The notes below the pieces were generated by a model. The model was not told the DNA's origin. It ran no database searches and was given only the letters and a program-made list of their open reading frames with translations. Made by a program: the position numbers and the translations under genes. A stretch of DNA of 51,966 bases. It comes from Acidobacteriota bacterium. Lineage in GTDB: Bacteria > Acidobacteriota > Thermoanaerobaculia > Gp7-AA8. Location of the stretch: NCBI GenBank assembly GCA_025463165.1, contig JAOBAU010000367.1, positions 1 to 51,966 of the forward strand, given 5' to 3'. Positions 7,911-16,261 of the stretch are shown in pieces; positions within the stretch are counted from its first letter, which is position 1; each line of letters starts with the position of its first letter.

Positions 7911-8825
7911 TCAGTAGCAGGACGTCCCGCCGCAGTAGTCGCTGTGGCTGATGTCGCCTGGGGCGGTGTAGATACAGCAGCCGGTCGCGTTGGGTTGGGA
8001 CGTGCCGTAGAAGAAGGTCACAGTGTCGGACTCGCAGACGTAGCGGTTGGCGTAGCAACCACCGTCGTTTGACTGCTCCACCAGCCAGTACGACGTCACC
8101 TTGCAGTAGTACAGGCCGAAGATGTTGAGATACCCCGTGTAGGCACCCCCGGTCTTGGTGCGGCCGACCTCGGTCCAGCCATAGCAGCACGACGATGTGC
8201 AGCTCGAGTAATTGTCCCAACACGTCGCGCACTCGTTGCTGCGCTGGTCGCACCATGCGATGCACTCGGAATACGTTGCATCGCAGTCGTCGGTACACTG
8301 GGAATTGCTCTTGATCGTCAATGGCCGGGGCGCTGGACGAAGGGCAGACGTTGCGGCCTCGAATGCGCCCAGGCTGGTCTGAACGAAGATGCTCTCGTTT
8401 CGGGTGATCCGCACCGTCACGCTGCCCGGAGTGGCCGCTTCTTCTTTCCGCAGGCGATCGAGCAGATTGCCGGCATGGGCGAAGAAGATGACCGTGGAGG
8501 CCTTGTCGACTTGCGACGGCACGATCAGCAGTTCGCTGAGGATGACCTTGTCCTGCTGGCGGATCTCGGCCGTCAGCTGGCCGTTCAGCATCGCTGGCGA
8601 TGCCTTCAGGTACAAGCCGCGGCTGGCGGTTCCGGTCAGATCGACGAAGGGTCCGCGTGCGGAACGGCGGACGAAGGAATCATCCTCCGGCGCCGGCGCT
8701 GCCACAGTGGGCTGACGATCCGCGGTCGCTCGCACGGCGAGAGCATCACCGGCACGAGCCTCCGAATGACCGAACCCGATAGCGAACGCGAACACGAGGG
8801 AAAAAGCGATCATGGAGCGTTGCAC
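7911..8825 (-). CDS. Secreted cysteine-rich protein, unknown family
   Basis: Start GTG at 8825 is chosen because AAGGAGG lies 4 bases upstream; it gives a 304-aa protein with a clean signal peptide (QRSMIAFSLVFAFAIGFGHSEARA). The first half of the mature protein looks like an ordinary beta/alpha domain. From about residue 175 it becomes very Cys-rich, with CxxxC-type spacings such as CTDDCDATYSECIAWCDQRS and CATCWDNYSSCTSSCCYGW, suggesting a disulfide-bonded knot outside the cytoplasm. It is the only gene between tRNA-Pro and a partial copy of the tRNA 3' end, so it may be a transferred cassette. No function is assigned. Confidence 0.75.
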   Translation of the reverse strand: MQRSMIAFSLVFAFAIGFGHSEARAGDALAVRATADRQPTVAAPAPEDDSFVRRSARGPFVDLTGTASRGLYLKASPAMLNGQLTAEIRQQDKVILSELLIVPSQVDKASTVIFFAHAGNLLDRLRKEEAATPGSVTVRITRNESIFVQTSLGAFEAATSALRPAPRPLTIKSNSQCTDDCDATYSECIAWCDQRSNECATCWDNYSSCTSSCCYGWTEVGRTKTGGAYTGYLNIFGLYYCKVTSYWLVEQSNDGGCYANRYVCESDTVTFFYGTSQPNATGCCIYTAPGDISHSDYCGGTSCY

Positions 8826-9042
8826 AATGCCTCCTTGCATGTCCTGCTGGCGAAGAGTCAGAGATAGGCCGGGTCTGTCTGGCGGGTGCGCGGGCACCTC
8901 CTTTCGAATGTGGTGAGCCGCTCCTCGAGCGGCTTATTTGAGTGATACGTCGTGGCGATACAGGTGTCAGGATGGCAAGCAATATAGCGGCCAATCCCTC
9001 ATCGCTCCAGGAAGTAATTCGGGTGGGCCGGCCCGGGAAGCG

Positions 9043-9064
9043 ACAAATCCCACCTCCCCGACCA
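9043..9064 (+). repeat. Imperfect copy of the tRNA-Pro 3' end
   Basis: These 22 bases match the tRNA 3' end (7750-7771) at 19 positions, same orientation, including CAAATCCC and CCCGACCA. The rest of a tRNA is absent. Downstream bases are also alike (both A/C-rich with ACCCCA). It looks like the far end of an insertion at the tRNA 3' end. Confidence 0.6.
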
Positions 9065-9110
9065 AAACCAACAACCCCACCTACAGCGACTTAACGTTCC
9101 CCACCGTCTC

Positions 9111-9824
9111 TCACGAAACGGACGAACGAGCTCGGCGCCTGGTGGTCGCCTCGAAGGACGCTTGTTGTGGCCGATCCGGTGTCGGTGAGGTCAGCGGAAC
9201 GGTGATCGAGGCGGCGGCGGCGCCGAACTCGATCAACGAGTTCCGATTCACGGTCACCGGCATCGGGCCGAGCAGCTGGCCATCAATGAACGTACCGTTC
9301 TTGCTCGCGAGATCTTTGATCGAGATCATTCCGTCGAGGACCATGATCACGGCGTGGCGGCGGGAGACGGTGTGGTCCGTCAGAGTGACGCGGCCGTCGA
9401 GCGATCTGCCCACGATATTCTCTCCCTCGTAAAGCGGATTCTCCCGCTCCTCGCAATGCAGCACGGCGGCCACCGACGGGGTCCCGCCGGCTTTGCCACA
9501 GAAGGCGTAGCCGTAGCCGTGGACTGTACGGATGTAGCTCGATCCTCGCGCCTCATCGCCCAACGCGCGCCGCAATTCATTGACGATCCCGGCCATGTTC
9601 GTTTCGCAGACGAACGTCGACGGCCACAACGCGTCATAGATCTCTTTCCGTGACAGTGCGCGTGGCCGCTCCTGAAGCAACAACCCGAGCAGCAGCAGCG
9701 CCTGAGGGGAAAGGCGCCGTTCGATCCCGTTGCGCGTCAGCAGACGTGACCGGCGGTCGAACGTGAACTCGTCGAACTGAACGACCGCAGCCGGCTCACC
9801 GGCCGGCCCTGAATTGGTACTCAT
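9111..9824 (-). CDS. Winged-helix (OmpR/PhoB-type) DNA-binding protein with FHA domain
   Basis: A putative transcription regulator of 237 aa. Residues about 15-110 are an OmpR/CadC-type winged helix (FDEFTFDRRSRLLTRNG, LSPQALLLLGLLLQ, GIVNELRRALGD, YIRTVHGYGYAF). Residues about 135-215 are a forkhead-associated domain (VGRSLDGRVTLTDHTVSRRH, DLASKNGTFIDG), which binds phosphothreonine peptides. This pairing implies control by a Ser/Thr kinase rather than a classic receiver domain. The architecture is known from Acidobacteriota and Myxococcota. It is divergent from the exported-protein gene at 9951. Confidence 0.88.
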   Translation of the reverse strand: MSTNSGPAGEPAAVVQFDEFTFDRRSRLLTRNGIERRLSPQALLLLGLLLQERPRALSRKEIYDALWPSTFVCETNMAGIVNELRRALGDEARGSSYIRTVHGYGYAFCGKAGGTPSVAAVLHCEERENPLYEGENIVGRSLDGRVTLTDHTVSRRHAVIMVLDGMISIKDLASKNGTFIDGQLLGPMPVTVNRNSLIEFGAAAASITVPLTSPTPDRPQQASFEATTRRRARSSVS

Positions 9825-9950
9825 GAAACTCTCCGTGGTTGGTTTGGGGCTTGTATGGTACCCCGTCCCTGCGGCCTTCCATCAATTCCCAACAAAAAAC
9901 CAACATATGGACCGCTCGACGGCCCAACCTTGATACGGATAGGAGGGCTC

Positions 9951-10685
9951 ATGTATCGCAAATCTGTTTCATTTGCTGTTTTCCTGCTCACGATGCTCTG
10001 GGCGGTCACCGCATCCGCCGGAAGCACTGACATTTACGCGTTCAAAATGGTCGCCGGGCAAACGACCTCTCAGCCTGCCGCCTACTTTTCGGTCAAGCTC
10101 TGTCGCGCCGGCACGCAGACGTGTACCTACGGCGGCACGACCGACAGTTATGGCCACGGCAACGTCTACATCAGTCCCTCGTTCCCCGGCCAGTACGATC
10201 TCTATCTCTACAAGGACTACGGCGCGCAGTACGGCGGTGAATGGGGAAGCCAGACGCAGCCGATCGCGGGAGGCTCGTTCTACATCCCGACAGGATTCAC
10301 AAGCATCACCGTCTGGGTGCCGCCGCGTCCCCTCGCGCCGGGACTCGTATCGCCGTGCGCCTACTGCGGCGTTCCGTCGGGCAATTTCTATCTGTCGTGG
10401 ACGAGCGGCCTGGACTCGCAGCGCACCGCCGCGAACTGGCCGGTGACTTACGAGATCTGGACGTCGTCGACGCCGGTGGGCTGGCCGCAGGGACAGGAGT
10501 GGCTGGCGGTTCCGGACGCGCCGTGTAATCCCGATGCGCAGGGCCGGTGCCGCTGGTACGTCGACTACATCGCCGACGAGCCGGGTGCTCAATACACCTG
10601 GCGGATCGTCGTCAAGCTGAACGTCGGCGGCGGACTCGTTTACAAGACGAGCGGTCAGACGTGGCACATCCATCAGAACTACTGA
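9951..10685 (+). CDS. Exported protein of unknown function
   Basis: The ATG at 9951 follows AGGAGGG and starts a clear signal peptide (MYRKSVSFAVFLLTMLWAVTASA); mature length is about 221 aa. The mature part is rich in Tyr, Trp and Gly (DLYLYKDYGAQYGGEWGS, YTWRIVVKLNVGGG), with four or five Cys, and looks like one or two beta-sandwich domains (carbohydrate-binding or adhesin type). No family is recognised. It is divergent from the wHTH-FHA regulator with a 126-base shared upstream region, so that protein may control it. Confidence 0.7.
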   Translation: MYRKSVSFAVFLLTMLWAVTASAGSTDIYAFKMVAGQTTSQPAAYFSVKLCRAGTQTCTYGGTTDSYGHGNVYISPSFPGQYDLYLYKDYGAQYGGEWGSQTQPIAGGSFYIPTGFTSITVWVPPRPLAPGLVSPCAYCGVPSGNFYLSWTSGLDSQRTAANWPVTYEIWTSSTPVGWPQGQEWLAVPDAPCNPDAQGRCRWYVDYIADEPGAQYTWRIVVKLNVGGGLVYKTSGQTWHIHQNY

Positions 10686-10706
10686 CGACTAGAAGGTTTG
10701 TTGCTG

Positions 10707-10732
10707 AGGCGGAGGCTTTCGAGCCTCCGCCT
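10707..10732. terminator. Bidirectional hairpin with TTCG loop
   Basis: AGGCGGAGGCT and AGCCTCCGCCT form a perfect 11-bp stem around a TTCG tetraloop, between two convergent genes. No T-run follows on either strand. Confidence 0.65.
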
Positions 10733-10747
10733 TCCGCGCGGTCGGCG

Positions 10748-11614
10748 TCACGCGACCGGCAGCGTCACCCGCAAGGTCGTGCCCTCATCCGTCGAATGAA
10801 TCGTCAGCTCGCCGCCGAGCTCGCGGACACGCTCGTTGATGCCGGCGATTCCGACGCCTGAGGCCAGCAAGGCGTCGCGGTTGTCGCGTACGACTGCCGG
10901 TAATCCGGAGCCGCGATCCGCAATTTCAACGCACAAACGGTCGCCGAATCGCGACAGCGAGACGCTCGCGGTGGCACTGCCGGCGTGGCGCTGAATGTTG
11001 GTGAGGCTCTCCTGAACAACGCGGAAGACGGACGTTTCCACGTTGCGCGACAATCGACCGAGATCATCCGGAACATTCAGCGCCGCCGTGATTCCGCTTC
11101 GTCGTTCGAACCCGTCGACGTACCAGCGAAGCGCCTTGAGCAGCCCTGCTTCGTCGATCATCGGCGGGTGCAGCAAATATGAAAGCGTCCGAATCTCAGT
11201 GATCGCGTTGTCCGCGGCCGTAATGCTGTCGTCGAGCACTTCCGCCGCGCGGCCATCCGACGCCGTGAACCGTTTCATGACGCCGAGGTTCATGCGCAAG
11301 CCGGCGAGGCTCTGCGCGACCGTGTCGTGCAGCTCGCGCGCGAGGCGCCTGAGCGCATCGTCCTGCACGCGCAGCAGCCGAGCCGAAAGATTCCGGATCG
11401 CTTCTTCCGTTTTTTTTCGCTCTGTAATGTCCGCAAAGAGATGTGCGAACTGTCCGTAGCGGGGCGAGAAGGCTCTCGTCTCGTACCAGCGTTCGAGCGC
11501 GGGGTTAAACGACTCGTATTCGATCGAGACGCCTTTCAGCGCAACGTCATAGTTGCTGGTGCGCTCTGCAGCGGTCCATTGAAGATACGGCGAGTCGGAC
11601 GAACGTTTGCCCAC
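10748..11614 (-). CDS. Sensor histidine kinase, C-terminal half of a broken gene
   Basis: This 288-aa frame carries the catalytic part of a NarL/LiaS-type kinase: the HisKA_3 helix with phospho-acceptor His96 in LARELHDTVAQSLAGL, and an HATPase domain with QESLTNIQRHAG, ADRGSGLPA and GVGIAGINERVRELGG. Residues 1-65 are the end of a PAS domain (YGQFAHLFADITERKK). The reading frame actually opens a little upstream with RSAAEQLFG, the middle of a PAS domain, but without a start codon. The sensor half lies in another frame directly upstream (11547-12602), so the pair is best read as one gene broken by a frameshift around 11650-11680. Confidence 0.8.
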   Translation of the reverse strand: MGKRSSDSPYLQWTAAERTSNYDVALKGVSIEYESFNPALERWYETRAFSPRYGQFAHLFADITERKKTEEAIRNLSARLLRVQDDALRRLARELHDTVAQSLAGLRMNLGVMKRFTASDGRAAEVLDDSITAADNAITEIRTLSYLLHPPMIDEAGLLKALRWYVDGFERRSGITAALNVPDDLGRLSRNVETSVFRVVQESLTNIQRHAGSATASVSLSRFGDRLCVEIADRGSGLPAVVRDNRDALLASGVGIAGINERVRELGGELTIHSTDEGTTLRVTLPVA

Positions 11615-12602
11615 CTCGTTGCCGGCGACGACACCGAAGAGTTGCTCCGCCGCGGAACGCCATCAATGCCGTGATGAGTGACACGACCGCCAGCAATCGG
11701 CCGAGTCGCGACGTTTCCGCGACGGCGCCGGCCAGCACTTCCTCTTCGTCGATCTTCGCCACGACGAGCCATGGCGTTCGCGGGATCACCTTTACGACAC
11801 CGATGACCACCACGCCATCACGGTCGACATAGCGGACCGACCGTTCGCCACTGGCCAGTGCGCGTGCGGCGTAGTCATTTGGAATCCGTTTGCGGACGGT
11901 CATCGGCGGCGGAGCGCCTTCCGCGTATGGGTTCAATGCGATTCCCCATTCGTTATGGAGACCGATCAGATTTGTCTCGACTGTCCTGGAAGCGACGGAC
12001 GCGGTACTGAACAGCGGATAGACGTAATCCGCAGGGTTCGACACGAACAGCACGGCGGCAGAACCCGGGCCGCGCGGAAGCGTGAGCTTACATGCCGTGA
12101 AGACCTTCGGCGCTTTGCCAACGCGCCGAAAATCGATCTTCACGCTCGGTGCCTTCATCGCCTCCAGTGCGAATTGCACGGCGGAAGCGTCGTCCGTTTC
12201 AGCGGAGCCGCGGCGGATCAGGACCTTTCCCGAATCGGCCACGACAAACGCCGATTCGTATCCGTACACGCCAATGAAGCGATCGAGGAGTTTCGACACG
12301 CTCCTGTCATCAGGCGCCGCGGCAATCAGAGAGGCGCTCAGCTCGGCATCGGCGGTCCGCTCGCCAACCCACCCCGAGAGTGCGTTCTGTCGGTCTCGCG
12401 CAAGGAGCGCGAGTTGCGCGGGCGCTTTTGCCAGCGCCTCGCGACGGCGCGACGGCAGATAGCCGTTGATGAGCAGAAGCGCCGCGATGATATCCACGCC
12501 GACAAGAATCAGCGCGACGACGAGCAGATCGCGTCCTGCCGGCGTGACGCCGCCTCGGCGGCGAGCGGATGGTCTCAATGGCGGCGCTGCAATCGGCGCC
12601 AT
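11547..12602 (-). CDS. Sensor half (Cache-like) of the broken histidine kinase
   Basis: The product begins with a membrane helix (RDLLVVALILVGVDIIAALLLI). An extracytoplasmic domain of about 240 aa follows, with a Cache-like pattern (SAFVVADSGKVLIRRGS, SERSVRYVDRDGVVVIGVVKV, PRTPWLVVAKIDEEEVLAG). A second membrane helix (RLLAVVSLITALMAF) comes next. After that the frame runs into about 38 residues of Arg-rich nonsense, while the neighbouring frame continues with PAS sequence. The real gene product was therefore sensor-TM-PAS-HisKA_3-HATPase. Fewer than ten residues separate the helix from the PAS core, so a small deletion may accompany the frameshift. Confidence 0.75.
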   Translation of the reverse strand: MAPIAAPPLRPSARRRGGVTPAGRDLLVVALILVGVDIIAALLLINGYLPSRRREALAKAPAQLALLARDRQNALSGWVGERTADAELSASLIAAAPDDRSVSKLLDRFIGVYGYESAFVVADSGKVLIRRGSAETDDASAVQFALEAMKAPSVKIDFRRVGKAPKVFTACKLTLPRGPGSAAVLFVSNPADYVYPLFSTASVASRTVETNLIGLHNEWGIALNPYAEGAPPPMTVRKRIPNDYAARALASGERSVRYVDRDGVVVIGVVKVIPRTPWLVVAKIDEEEVLAGAVAETSRLGRLLAVVSLITALMAFRGGATLRCRRRQRGGQTFVRLAVSSMDRCRAHQQL

Positions 12603-12740
12603 ACGTCACACGGTAGTGTAAATCATCCGGATTTGCAGAAAATACGGGCGTCCGTGCATGGAGATCGTTGATTACGTCGTCTCCAACGGCCTGCGTTCAG
12701 GAGTTCCTTCCGACGAAGCGTGAGACACTATCGCTTCAGG

Positions 12741-13898
12741 ATGAAATGGAACTGCCTCTTCGCGCTGACGGCTTATCTCTTCCTCTTCGCGGGTGAAGCG
12801 GTGGCGGTCGAGCGTGTGCTCGTCTTCGATGACGTCAAGAAGACCGATCTGCAGGCGAACTTTCAGTCCGATTGTGTGGCGACGCAGCCGCCGTCGAATT
12901 TTCAGAAGCTGCAGCGCGTCCCGACGAAGTCGAATGCGTTCTTTCTCTACTTCGATCCGAGCCTGATCGAGCCGGCGCGATTCGGGAAATTCTTCGATTA
13001 CACGTTCTATGTCGCCGTGGCCGGCAGCAATCCGCCCGTCTGGTACAGCTGCGGGACGCAGGTCTACACGCAGGGAGCGTTTCTCGATCGCTCCGAGACG
13101 GCGCACTTCACCATTAAGGTCGGCGGTGCAATCGACGACGGCGCACTGGACATCCCGCTGCACAGCATCGCCAGCAGGGATTTCATCGAGATCACATCGG
13201 TGACGAAACCGGCGAAAGTCGATTTGTCGCAGTCGACCGGCATCGAATTGTCGTTGCACAATCTCCTGCCCGATCAGGATCTGCTCGTCGAGCCTTCCAT
13301 TCAGGCGACCGCATCGCATCCCGGATACTGGGTCTCGACGAACAACGTGAAGCTCGAGGATGCGGTGTCGAAAGAGATCATCCGCATTCCTCCCGGCGAA
13401 AGTTCGCTGGTGCGGCTGCGGCTCGAGCCGAACAAGATCCCGACGCTTCTTGCGACTCTCGGCTCCGTGAAACCCGACGCGGCGCACGAAAACATCACAG
13501 CCGTGGTCAGCTACAGAAGTGACCTCGGCGGCGTGTCGCGGACAAAGCCGGTGAACATCGTCGTTCGCTTCACTCCGTCGCTCGTCAGCCTGATCGTGGC
13601 GCTGCTTGCCGGATCGCTTCTGGGAACGCTTGCGGCGCAATTTCTTCCCGGCACGTGGAAGGGCTTCTATGCGATGGGGCAGAGAGCGGCGCGCGGGATC
13701 GTTTTCTCGTTCGTCGCCGAGCTGTTCGCGATGCTCCTCGTAGCCCTCGGCAGCAAATTCGTCTTTCTCCAATTCGATCTTGATCCGTGGCAGTTCCTGC
13801 CGGTGTTGTTCATCGGCTTCGCCATCAGCGGCGGCAAAGAGGTCCTCAGTTACATGGGTCTTATGAAACAGCAGAACGCCACCGCGGAGAATGCATGA
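12741..13898 (+). CDS. Exported/membrane protein with C-terminal membrane helices
   Basis: A 385-aa protein of unknown function. A signal peptide (MKWNCLFALTAYLFLFAGEAVA) is followed by about 260 residues of beta-rich extracytoplasmic sequence. Three hydrophobic segments close it: SLIVALLAGSLLGTLAAQF, GIVFSFVAELFAMLLVAL and FLPVLFIGFAISGG. A GTG at 12720 is an alternative start; neither has a good ribosome site. Its stop overlaps the ATG of the next gene (ATGA), so the two are translationally coupled. The island protein at 31127 has a similar layout, with a beta ectodomain before membrane helices, but no clear sequence match by eye. Confidence 0.75.
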   Translation: MKWNCLFALTAYLFLFAGEAVAVERVLVFDDVKKTDLQANFQSDCVATQPPSNFQKLQRVPTKSNAFFLYFDPSLIEPARFGKFFDYTFYVAVAGSNPPVWYSCGTQVYTQGAFLDRSETAHFTIKVGGAIDDGALDIPLHSIASRDFIEITSVTKPAKVDLSQSTGIELSLHNLLPDQDLLVEPSIQATASHPGYWVSTNNVKLEDAVSKEIIRIPPGESSLVRLRLEPNKIPTLLATLGSVKPDAAHENITAVVSYRSDLGGVSRTKPVNIVVRFTPSLVSLIVALLAGSLLGTLAAQFLPGTWKGFYAMGQRAARGIVFSFVAELFAMLLVALGSKFVFLQFDLDPWQFLPVLFIGFAISGGKEVLSYMGLMKQQNATAENA

Positions 13899-14734
13899 AG
13901 CGAATCGTGCGAGGCGTTGTGATTGCGCTCGCTGCTTTGTCCCTCGCGGCCGGCGCCACCAATGGACCGATCGGACTGGACTGGCATCAGGGCGGTTATC
14001 TTTACCTGCTTCTTAAGAATGGAAGCGTGTCGATTCTCGAGGAAACGACGAAACAACGGCTGGCGACGATTCCGACGACGTTCGGCCTTGAACCGGCTGA
14101 GATCTTTTCGGCGCGATTGAAAGAGCGCGACTATGTGTTCGTCTCTGGTTTTGTAGGACGCAATGGCGCGGTCTATCAATACACGGCCGAAGGGAAGCCG
14201 TATGCGAAATTCGCAACGCCCGAGCAAGCGGCGAGCTTCGACGTCGATCCCGAACGGCGTCTCCTGTACGTTGCCAGCCCGGTCACGAACGTCGTCTATG
14301 CAATCAACCTCGATCAGAAGGGATCTGCAGCGAAGCGGGTCGCCTACATTCGCGAAGCGGAGGCAGTCGGTCCGATTATTTTCGATCGAGTCCGCAATCG
14401 CGTAATGGTCGGTGACGCGGCACGCGGCGTCTTATACGAAGTCGATGTGACGACCGGCTCCTATCGGCCGATCGCAACCGATCTCGGCAGTCCGATATCG
14501 CTTGGGATCGGCCCTCAATTCAAGACGCTGTATATCGCCGATCGCCTCGCCGGCCGCATTCACATTTTCCGTCTGGAAAATGGCGCGTACAAACGGATCG
14601 ACACGATCGAGACCGGTCTGCGAAGCCTCTCCGCCGTGGCGACGGGACCGAGCGAAACCGTATTTGTCGCCGACGGCTCCAATGCGTATCAATTGTCATT
14701 GAAGACGAGGAAGCTCACTCGCTTCGCGTATTAA
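13895..14734 (+). CDS. Exported beta-propeller protein
   Basis: The product is 279 aa with a signal peptide (VVIALAALSLAAGA). Repeated blade-like strands follow: GGYLYLLLKNGSVSILEE, RRLLYVASPVTNVVYAIN, RNRVMVGDAARGVLYEVD, FKTLYIADRLAGRIHIF and SETVFVADGSNAYQLS. The spacing (about 40-45 residues) and the repeated VYVAD/LYIAD strands fit an NHL/SMP-30-like six-bladed propeller. The start overlaps the stop of the upstream gene by 4 bases, and the two products probably act together in the periplasm. It converges on the operon ending at 14742. Confidence 0.75.
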   Translation: MKRIVRGVVIALAALSLAAGATNGPIGLDWHQGGYLYLLLKNGSVSILEETTKQRLATIPTTFGLEPAEIFSARLKERDYVFVSGFVGRNGAVYQYTAEGKPYAKFATPEQAASFDVDPERRLLYVASPVTNVVYAINLDQKGSAAKRVAYIREAEAVGPIIFDRVRNRVMVGDAARGVLYEVDVTTGSYRPIATDLGSPISLGIGPQFKTLYIADRLAGRIHIFRLENGAYKRIDTIETGLRSLSAVATGPSETVFVADGSNAYQLSLKTRKLTRFAY

Positions 14735-14741
14735 TACCGCG

Positions 14742-15293
14742 TTACGTGAGATTGGCGCGCCCGCGCCAGGCACGAATGACTTCGTCCCGCTCTTCGAACG
14801 TCATCCCTCGAAATTCGTCTTCGTCATATTGCGCCGGTTGTTCCGCATAACGCAGCAGCAGGAACGCTTCATCGCAGACGCGATAGCTGTACTCAATCTC
14901 CACCGGTGTATCGGTGATCGGACTCGCAATCGGTCTCTTGTCTTCAAGGAGCGGCTGGAGCGCGGCTCTCAGAGTCGCGAATTGCGGCGCGCGCTGCGGC
15001 GATTCTGACGTCGACGTAATCGTCCACGCGATCGCCACCAGATCACTGCGCCATTCTGCCGTCCCCTCGGCGAGACCGGCGGCAATGGCCGGATATGCGG
15101 CCGGACCAAAGAGCGACAGCATCGCGGCCGCGCGCTCCTGCACGGACGCCGCCCCATTGCCGAGTGCGCGAACGAGCAAGCCGGCCGCTTCTTCATTGTC
15201 GAGGACGACCGTACGAAACAACGGCACATCTTCATAGTCCTCGACGTCCGACGCGAGCAGGCGGGTAATGGCGGTTTCGGCGATTGAGGTCAT
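14742..15293 (-). CDS. Small helical protein, HEAT-repeat-like
   Basis: A 183-aa protein. The ATG at 15293 overlaps the stop of the upstream caspase-like gene (ATGA), so coupling is likely. The middle reads as paired helices (EEAAGLLVRALGNGAASVQERAAAM and AYPAIAAGLAEGTAEWRSDLVAIAWTI), consistent with HEAT-like repeats used for protein binding. The C-terminus is acidic (YDEDEFRGMTFEERDEVIRAW). It is the last gene of a tight minus-strand operon. No enzymatic motif is seen. Confidence 0.65.
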   Translation of the reverse strand: MTSIAETAITRLLASDVEDYEDVPLFRTVVLDNEEAAGLLVRALGNGAASVQERAAAMLSLFGPAAYPAIAAGLAEGTAEWRSDLVAIAWTITSTSESPQRAPQFATLRAALQPLLEDKRPIASPITDTPVEIEYSYRVCDEAFLLLRYAEQPAQYDEDEFRGMTFEERDEVIRAWRGRANLT

Positions 15294-16261
15294 GAGAAGA
15301 AGTCGATATGTCCCGCGAGGACGCGCGATCCGCGAGTGTTGCCGTTCATACGGCGATTGAGCGAAGCCGCGCCGCGACGAGACGTCGGATCGAGGCGCAG
15401 CAGCGCGTTCTGCAGGAAAGTCAGCGTGGCCCGTGAAGCAGCCGGATAGGCCTCGCGCCACGTCAGATAGAACACGCATCCGGAGCGGACGGCGCGCTTC
15501 TTTCTCCGCAACGGCTCCAGAAAATGCGGCGCTGATGAGCACGAATTGAGAAACAACACACTGCAGGCGAGCGTACTTGCGTCGAGGTCGGCAGCGCCGA
15601 CGGTGACCAGCGTGTCGAAGTCGAATTGCGGCGTCGGCCAGCCGACCGGAGCCGGCGGTCTGACATATGCGTGCTGACTATAGTAGTGGCGCGTGAGCAA
15701 TGACTGCTCGCCGCGTTCATTACGTGTTGCCGCGACCGCGGGAACGCAGGAATTGAGGGAGCGCCGCGCGTGGGACACGGCGCAGCCGGGTCGCGCGGCG
15801 GCCGCTCTCGCGATCATTCGGCGAACTGATCTTTCGAGAAATGCGCCGCGCGGTGGCACCTCCGGGTACTCCGCGGGATTTGTACAATGACCGAAAATCT
15901 CTTCGCCGCATGGAACCGAAACAGCGTCGAATCCCATTCGCACATGATCGCCGAACGGATTCACCGGCATTGCAGCCGGCGGAGAACAAGGCCGTACATT
16001 TGCGGTGGTGGTAAATGCCGGACCTTGTCCATAACGCGCATGTCCGTCGTAAATCACAAACGCATCCCGCACGTTCAGCGCTGCAATGAAGTCGGCCTTC
16101 GCGAACGTGATCCGAATCTCGAAGCTTCGTCTCCCTCGCGCATACCTCCAGCGATCGGCTCCCGCGACCGTGGCGTTTGTATTCAGCCAGTCACGAACGC
16201 CGGTCACATGAGAGCGGTCCCGAAACTCGACGCCGAACGCGATGATGATCGGGATCGGCAT
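15290..16261 (-). CDS. Caspase-fold-like (clan CD) protein, putative cysteine peptidase
   Basis: The 323-aa product has the two signature segments of a caspase-like fold in the right order. A hydrophobic strand ends in His (DAFVIYDGHARYGQGPAF, His about residue 74). A second strand about 165 residues later ends in Cys (SVLFLNSCSSAPHF). After it comes GCVFYLTWREAYPAASRATLTFL, resembling the strand-helix after the catalytic Cys in these proteins. Such peptidases cleave after specific residues and often act in cell-death or defence circuits; that role here is inference. The gene starts directly after the stop of the 799-aa gene (TGA-ATG) and overlaps the next one. The family call is tentative because it rests on motifs only. 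Confidence 0.5.
   Translation of the reverse strand: MPIPIIIAFGVEFRDRSHVTGVRDWLNTNATVAGADRWRYARGRRSFEIRITFAKADFIAALNVRDAFVIYDGHARYGQGPAFTTTANVRPCSPPAAMPVNPFGDHVRMGFDAVSVPCGEEIFGHCTNPAEYPEVPPRGAFLERSVRRMIARAAAARPGCAVSHARRSLNSCVPAVAATRNERGEQSLLTRHYYSQHAYVRPPAPVGWPTPQFDFDTLVTVGAADLDASTLACSVLFLNSCSSAPHFLEPLRRKKRAVRSGCVFYLTWREAYPAASRATLTFLQNALLRLDPTSRRGAASLNRRMNGNTRGSRVLAGHIDFFS

Noticed and set aside
9000-9064. Second complete tRNA gene ending at 9064
   Set aside because: Only the 3' 22 bases resemble tRNA-Pro; no acceptor 5' strand, D arm or anticodon arm can be folded upstream.
12672-13772. 366-aa minus-strand frame
   Set aside because: Antisense to the exported/membrane protein gene, which has a signal peptide, membrane helices and coupling to the next gene.
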